Part shown: positions 59,426 to 64,000 of the stretch, piece by piece
How the letters are laid out: every line of letters begins with the position of its first letter
Position numbering within the stretch: the first letter of the stretch is position 1
Source: Longispora albida DSM 44784
Lineage (GTDB): Bacteria > Actinomycetota > Actinomycetes > Mycobacteriales > Micromonosporaceae
Assembly: GCF_000379825.1 (NCBI RefSeq)
Contig: NZ_KB903836.1
Coordinates: forward strand, 248,599-312,598
Direction of reading: 5' to 3'
DNA length: 64,000 bases
The notes under the pieces: generated by a model
What the model saw: the letters and a program-made list of their open reading frames with translations, nothing else
Told to the model about the DNA's origin: nothing
The model's database searches: none
Translations under genes and position numbers: made by a program

Positions 59426-59914
59426 ATGACTGTGCGCAGGCTCAACCACGCTGTGCTCTATGTCCGTGATGCTGAGGTATCGTCCGAGTTCTACCGGGAG
59501 ACCCTCGGCTTCGAGGTCTCGGCGGCGCATCCCGGAGCGGTCTTCCTCAAGGCGGCCGGCAGCGCCAACGACCACGATCTCGGGCTCTTCAGCGTCGGCC
59601 CGGACGCCGGCGCGCCCCGCAGGGGCCAGACCGGCCTGTACCACCTGGCCTGGGAGGTCGGCACGCTCGGCGAGCTGCTGTCCGTCGCGGAGCGGCTGTC
59701 GGAGCGCGGGGCGATCGTCGGGGCCTCCGACCACATCGTCGCCACCTCGATCTACGCCAAGGACCCCGACGGCATCGAGTTCGAGGTGATGTGGCGGGTG
59801 CCGGCCGGGGACTGGGACCGCGAGGCCCGCAGCCGCCAGCTCGACCTCGACGCCGCGCTGGCCCGCTGGGGAGCCGACCTCGCCACGGGGGCCGCGGCCG
59901 GCTCACCCACCTGA
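59426..59914 (+). CDS. VOC family protein (catechol-dioxygenase-like)
   Basis: 162 aa from the ATG at 59426 behind AAGGGAG. LNHAVLYVRDAEVSSEFYRETLGFEV, GLYHLAWEVGTLGEL and SIYAKDPDGIEFEVMWRVP contain the His-His-Glu ligand pattern of type I extradiol dioxygenase-like VOC proteins. A short C-terminal helix rich in Arg/Asp follows. Divergent from MarR. Confidence 0.86.
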   Translation: MTVRRLNHAVLYVRDAEVSSEFYRETLGFEVSAAHPGAVFLKAAGSANDHDLGLFSVGPDAGAPRRGQTGLYHLAWEVGTLGELLSVAERLSERGAIVGASDHIVATSIYAKDPDGIEFEVMWRVPAGDWDREARSRQLDLDAALARWGADLATGAAAGSPT

Positions 59915-61126
59915 TCAGGCCGTCGCGTACCGGAGGGTGTGCGCGGTGAGGGACCCGTACGGTGTCACGACCGCGAGCCGTACCTCGTGCTCGCCGGGCG
60001 GCGGGAGCGGCAGCACGAACTCGGAGCCCGCCTCGGCGCCGTCCACGGTGAACCCGGCCGCGAACGGGTGCGCGGCCCGCATCGTGATCGCGACCCGCCC
60101 GTCCCGGTCCGCCGTGCCGATGGCCAGCTCCGAGAGGTCCGGGTAGGACAGTGCCCGGTCGGTCACCAGCTCACGGACCGACATCGGCATGCCCTGGAAG
60201 ACGGGCACGAAGTGCCCAGGGGTACCCCAGCTGGTGCCGTTGGAGCCGGTCTGGAAGTAGGACCACCACAGGGCGGCGTCCTTCTCGGTGGTCTCCTCCG
60301 CCAGGTACGTGAACGGCGGGCGGGTCTCCAGGTCGAGCAGCTCGGGCAGGCCCAGCGGCGTGCCGTCCTCCGTGTGCCAGTAGAGGCCGTTCTGGCCGTC
60401 GAGGACGACCCACTTGCCGAGGTCGTCGATCCAGGCCTCGGAGACGACGTGGCCACGGCCCAGCCCGGCGTGGTAGCCGTGCTGCCGGAGCGCCACCCGG
60501 CGGGCCGGGATGCCGGAGGCGTTGAGGGCCTGGCTCAGCACGGTCGAGTACTCGACGCAGGCGAACCGGGCTCCCTCGTCGACGCGTTCCAGGATCTTCA
60601 CGGCGTCGTCGGAGGGCTCGTGCTCGTTGGTGTGCTTCCAGCACGTCGTGACCCAGTGCAGCAGCCGCACCGCCGTCTCCCAGGCGCTGGCCTCCGGCGC
60701 GGGAAGCCGCTCACGGAGCATCGCCTCGCGTTCCTCCGGGAGCCGGAAGAGGGCGAGCGGCGCGGCCGGGGTGATGGCTGGCCAGCTCAGCAGGGTCACG
60801 GGGGACGGGCGCAGGTTCGCGGCCATCGCGGCGAGCAGTGCCGGCCACTCCGGGTCACTGCCGAACGCGTCGGCCATGTCCGTGCCGAACAGCTCCGGCT
60901 GCGCGAAGCCACCGCTGACCGCCTCGTCGAGGAAGGCCCGTGCCCGGCCGTCTCCCTGCTTGCTGGCCGCCAGCGCGCACATCGGCGCCCAGATCCCGGG
61001 CCAGAACTCCGTGTCGAGGCGCAGCTCCGCCTCCATCTCCAGCAGCCCGGCCATGTTCTCGGCGTTGGACGCGTCCTGGCCACGGGTGCGGATGTCCACC
61101 AGCTGGTCGTTCCCCAAGTTCCCCAT
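59915..61126 (-). CDS. transglutaminase-like domain protein
   Basis: 403 aa from the ATG at 61126 (TACGGT ends 8 nt upstream). The transglutaminase core is at about 190-265: Cys in ARFACVEYSTVLSQALNASG, His in GRGHVVSEAWIDD and Asp in KWVVLDGQNG. No signal peptide. An N-terminal helical region and a C-terminal beta-sandwich-like end (FVLPLPPPGEHEVRLAVV) flank it. Probable cytosolic cysteine peptidase or amide hydrolase. Starts immediately after the VOC stop on the opposite strand. Confidence 0.82.
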   Translation of the reverse strand: MGNLGNDQLVDIRTRGQDASNAENMAGLLEMEAELRLDTEFWPGIWAPMCALAASKQGDGRARAFLDEAVSGGFAQPELFGTDMADAFGSDPEWPALLAAMAANLRPSPVTLLSWPAITPAAPLALFRLPEEREAMLRERLPAPEASAWETAVRLLHWVTTCWKHTNEHEPSDDAVKILERVDEGARFACVEYSTVLSQALNASGIPARRVALRQHGYHAGLGRGHVVSEAWIDDLGKWVVLDGQNGLYWHTEDGTPLGLPELLDLETRPPFTYLAEETTEKDAALWWSYFQTGSNGTSWGTPGHFVPVFQGMPMSVRELVTDRALSYPDLSELAIGTADRDGRVAITMRAAHPFAAGFTVDGAEAGSEFVLPLPPPGEHEVRLAVVTPYGSLTAHTLRYATA

Positions 61127-61144
61127 GACGGGCAACCGTAGCGC

Positions 61145-62416
61145 TCAGCCGAGGCCCTGTCTGTCCGGTGTCAGCGCGATCGCCTGCTCCCGGCTGTCCG
61201 GTACGAGGCGGCGGACAGCCCCGGTCAGCATCTCGCGCTGGGCCCGCACCTCCGGCAGCAGCTCCTCGGGGAGCACAGCCGCCAGGTCGTCGAGCCCGGC
61301 GAGGAGCCGGCGGCTGATCTGCGGGGAGCCGGCCCCGTACAGCCGGATCTCGGTGAAGGCCAGCCGGAGCAGGTCGGCGAAGCCCGGTACCTCGATGACG
61401 ACGCGGGCCACGCCCTTGCGGTCGTGGTGCACGCCTGCGGCCGCCGGGCGGGCACCGATGTCGACCATCAGGTCCACGAGCCGGTCGATGGCCTGGACGG
61501 CAGTGGTCGGGTCGTTGACGGCGGGGGAGAGCGCGCGGATCGCGATGTCGACGAGCAGGCGCAGCGAGTACGAGGGGTCGTCGGCCACGGTGCGCTCGCG
61601 GCCCCAGTGGAGTGCCTCGTAGGCCGCCCACGGGCGGGCCGGTCCGTAGACGAGGAAGAGGGGTGCGCCCCGGGCGACGAAGTCGCCGATTCTGGGTACA
61701 AGATGAAGCACTGTGCCGGAGCGGGCAGCCACCCGCACCAGCCGGCGGTGCTGGACCGCTGTGAGGACCGACGCTTCGGTGGCCGCGAGCACGAAGTCGG
61801 GCTGGCCGCGTTCCGGCAGTGGCTCGCCGGCCGCGACCGGGTACCACTCGTTGAGCACCGCCCGTGCCTCGCTCGCCACCGCCTCGATCACGTAGGTGGC
61901 CCGCATGAGCCGCAGGACGGTGTTCACGTAGAACACGAACAGGACCAGGCTGCCGAACAGCAGGACCCACGTCATGAGCAGCGAGGTCAGCGGCACGAAC
62001 GAGTTGCCTTCGGCGTCCTTGTACTCCCCGATCGTGCCGAGCACCGTCAGCGAGTAGACGAAGGTGGCCAGGAAGACGCCCAGCGTGACCTTCGTGATGG
62101 TCAGCCGGGCGAAGATCCGCAGCACGCGCGGCGACATCTGGCTCGCCGCGAGCTGCAACCCGACGAGCGACATGGAGAACACGACGCCGACGAAGCTCAG
62201 CATCGCGGCCGTGACGGCGCTGGTGACGGCCCGGTTCGACTCGTCGCTGAGCGGCGTGCCGTCCACGAGCGACGGTGGCAGGGCCAGCTCGTAGTCCAGC
62301 CAGTCGGTCAGGCTCGGCAACGCGACGCCGACCAGCAGCAGGAACAGCGGCAGCGGCCAGAATGCCCCTCTGACCTGCTCACGCCAGTGCCGCATGCCTC
62401 CCATCGTGCCCGCCAC
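61145..62416 (-). CDS. DUF2254 membrane protein
   Basis: 423 aa, start uncertain (ATG at 62395 or 62404 also possible). Four membrane segments in the first 175 residues (PLPLFLLLVGVALPSL, AAMLSFVGVVFSMSLVGLQLA, TLGVFLATFVYSLTVL, WVLLFGSLVLFVFYVN), with SQMSPRVLRIF between, then a cytosolic domain with SPAVNDPTTAVQAIDRL, the DUF2254 signature. Function unknown. Confidence 0.87.
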   Translation of the reverse strand: MAGTMGGMRHWREQVRGAFWPLPLFLLLVGVALPSLTDWLDYELALPPSLVDGTPLSDESNRAVTSAVTAAMLSFVGVVFSMSLVGLQLAASQMSPRVLRIFARLTITKVTLGVFLATFVYSLTVLGTIGEYKDAEGNSFVPLTSLLMTWVLLFGSLVLFVFYVNTVLRLMRATYVIEAVASEARAVLNEWYPVAAGEPLPERGQPDFVLAATEASVLTAVQHRRLVRVAARSGTVLHLVPRIGDFVARGAPLFLVYGPARPWAAYEALHWGRERTVADDPSYSLRLLVDIAIRALSPAVNDPTTAVQAIDRLVDLMVDIGARPAAAGVHHDRKGVARVVIEVPGFADLLRLAFTEIRLYGAGSPQISRRLLAGLDDLAAVLPEELLPEVRAQREMLTGAVRRLVPDSREQAIALTPDRQGLG

Positions 62417-62462
62417 GCCGGGCGGGGATGCGCAGAATGGCGGGATCTGCGAGTCTGGGCGG

Positions 62463-64000
62463 ATGCAGGACTGGACACAGCGTTTCCGGGTGCCGTCGTT
62501 CTCCTTCCCGCAGCAGGCCCGCGACCTGCCCCACCGGGCCGTCTACACGTCGACGGTCACCGGAGCGATCCAGGTGTACGCCTGGGACAGGCTCAGCGGC
62601 ACCCACCGCCAGGTCACCCGCCACGACCAGGGCACAGTGCTGTGCGCGGTCAGCCCGGACGGCGCGTACGTGTGGTGGTTCTCCGACCCGGACGGCGACG
62701 AGCGCGGCGTGTGGCTGCGCGAGCCCTTCGGCGGGGGCGCTCAGGAGCGCATGTCGGAGCCCGCGTGGCCCGCCGGGCTCGCCATCGGCCGCACGCTGGC
62801 GGTCGCCGGCTGCTCGACCGGGGAAGGCGTGACGATCCACGCGGGACAATCCATCGTGTACTCGGCGAAGACCGACGCGAGCGTCGCGGCCCTCTCCGAC
62901 GACGAGTCCCTGATCGCGATCGAGCACTCGGAATACTCCGACGCCCGCCGGCGTGCCGTCCGCGTCCTGCGCCCCGACGGCAGCGTGGCCGGTGAACTGT
63001 GGGACGGGCCGGGACTGGGCCTGCGCGTCTCCGGTACCGGCTTCGAGCCCGGTGGCCATCGGCTCCTGCTCAGCCACGACCGCGACGGCCGGCCGGAACC
63101 GCTCATCTGGGACCCGCTGACCGGCGCGGAGACCCCGGTGACGCTCGGGCTGGCCGGTGAGGTGACCGCCAAGTGGTACCCGGACGCCTCCGCGCTGCTC
63201 GTCCTCCACGCCTACCACGCCCGCCACGAGCTGTACCGCTACGACCTCGGCACCAGTACCCTCACCCGGCTGGACAGCCCGCCCGGCTACGTCCTCGGCG
63301 CAGCGGCCCAGCGCGACGGCGGGGTGGAACTCAAGTGGACCTCCGCCGAGCACGCCCCGACGATCCGCCGCCTCGACGGCACGGTCCTGCTCGGCGTCGA
63401 GGCGCCGCCCTCCGTACCCCTCGAGGACGCCTGGGTCGGCGACGTCCACGCCCTGATCGCCCGGCCGGCAGGCGAAGGCCCCCACCCGGCCGTCTTCTAC
63501 CTGCACGGCGGGCCCGACGCCCAGGACGTGGACATGTACTCGCCGATGCGCGCGGCTTTCGTCGACGCCGGGTACTGCGTCATCCACGTCAACTACCGGG
63601 GCTCCCACGGGTACGGGCTCGCGTGGCGTGACGCGCTGGTCGGCAATCCGGGCCACCCGGAGCTGGAGGACACGGCTGCCGTGTACGACTGGGCGGTGGC
63701 CCAGGGCATCGCCGACCCGGCCCGGTGCGTGATCGGCGGGGCGTCGTGGGGCGGGTACCTGACGCTGCTCGGCCTCGGTACCCAGCCGGAACGCTGGGCC
63801 GCCGGCCTGGCCCTCGTGCCGATCGGCGACACCGTCGCGCTCTACGAGGACGAGATGGAGCCGGTGCGCGAGTACGACCGGGCACTGTTCGGGGGCTCGC
63901 CGGACGAGATCCCCGAGGTGTACGCCCGCTCGTCCCCGATGACCTACGTGGACAACGTGGCAGCCCCGGTGCTGATCACGGCCGGGCTCAACGACCCGCG
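62463..64000 (+). CDS. S9 family peptidase (prolyl oligopeptidase-like), truncated by the window edge
   Basis: About 512 residues visible from the ATG at 62463 with no stop before 64000. A beta-propeller-like region occupies about 1-320, followed by the alpha/beta hydrolase domain with FYLHGGPDAQ, the nucleophile elbow GGASWGGYLTLLG and a partial ITAGLNDPR acid segment. The catalytic His would lie beyond the edge. No signal peptide, so a cytosolic peptidase is likely. Confidence 0.87.
   Translation, partial: MQDWTQRFRVPSFSFPQQARDLPHRAVYTSTVTGAIQVYAWDRLSGTHRQVTRHDQGTVLCAVSPDGAYVWWFSDPDGDERGVWLREPFGGGAQERMSEPAWPAGLAIGRTLAVAGCSTGEGVTIHAGQSIVYSAKTDASVAALSDDESLIAIEHSEYSDARRRAVRVLRPDGSVAGELWDGPGLGLRVSGTGFEPGGHRLLLSHDRDGRPEPLIWDPLTGAETPVTLGLAGEVTAKWYPDASALLVLHAYHARHELYRYDLGTSTLTRLDSPPGYVLGAAAQRDGGVELKWTSAEHAPTIRRLDGTVLLGVEAPPSVPLEDAWVGDVHALIARPAGEGPHPAVFYLHGGPDAQDVDMYSPMRAAFVDAGYCVIHVNYRGSHGYGLAWRDALVGNPGHPELEDTAAVYDWAVAQGIADPARCVIGGASWGGYLTLLGLGTQPERWAAGLALVPIGDTVALYEDEMEPVREYDRALFGGSPDEIPEVYARSSPMTYVDNVAAPVLITAGLNDP

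Noticed and set aside
1-64000. CRISPR array, prophage, defence island or biosynthetic gene cluster
   Set aside because: No regular short repeats, phage structural genes, Cas genes, PKS/NRPS modules or characteristic defence gene sets were seen.

Overview
The window is GC-rich, densely packed, non-syntenic-looking chromosomal DNA of an actinomycete. The G/C-biased third positions, GTG/TTG starts, F420-type (DDN-like) nitroreductase, DUF664/DinB-type thiol enzyme, LigD-type polymerase domain and many TetR/MarR/AraC/WYL/LAL regulators point to Actinomycetia (Micromonosporales, Pseudonocardiales or Streptomyces-like). The genus cannot be decided from this sequence. I see no rRNA, tRNA, CRISPR array, prophage or intact transposase gene.

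Layout. 0-5 kb: GNAT, TetR and SDR genes around an operator, a DUF4097 lipoprotein, a P-loop kinase-like gene, an SDR gene whose 3' end carries a 163-bp MITE-like insertion, and a secreted ricin-type lectin. 5-13 kb: a possible DNA-binding protein, a DHA2 drug exporter, a coupled cyclopropane synthase/histidine phosphatase pair, a large GT-C-like membrane protein, YqeB-like, DUF1772 and MazG-like genes. 13-23.7 kb looks most accessory: a bactofilin-like protein, a kinase-like phosphotransferase and a diguanylate cyclase each preceded by the same 77-bp structured repeat, orphan genes, a DUF4241 remnant, an S51-like peptidase, and DHFR-like, Nudix, DinB, CGNR and SDR genes. 23.7-38.7 kb: tandem GNAT, double VOC, kinase-like, MOSC, AraC divergent from a flavin reductase-monooxygenase fusion plus esterase, a second GNAT and Nudix, a beta-lactamase-like hydrolase with a DUF4097 protein, an ArsR-SRPBCC pair, a TetR/NmrA-type pair with two operators, a subtilisin with PKD domains and a lipoprotein. 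38.7-51.5 kb: a LAL regulator, VOC genes, a DDN-hemerythrin fusion, LysR, a pentapeptide-repeat protein, DUF3626, a LigD polymerase domain, RidA and a WYL regulator. 51.5-64 kb: SDR, a PEP-mutase/ICL-family enzyme, an Ada-AlkA type DNA repair protein behind a long palindrome, a secreted three-repeat protein, Lrp, an HSL-type hydrolase, an epimerase/NTPase operon under MarR-like operators, VOC, transglutaminase-like, DUF2254 and an S9 peptidase running off the edge.

Most genes stand alone or in pairs with their own regulator. A recurring feature is a -10 hexamer of the form TANNNT ending 6-8 nt before the start codon. About 20 genes have it and lack a Shine-Dalgarno, so leaderless translation looks common and decides several starts. 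The strongest leads for new biology are the 77-bp duplicated element upstream of two adjacent genes, the MITE that rewrites a protein C-terminus, the two redox fusion proteins (FMN reductase-ABM and DDN-hemerythrin), and a palindrome positioned to control the Ada/AlkA gene.
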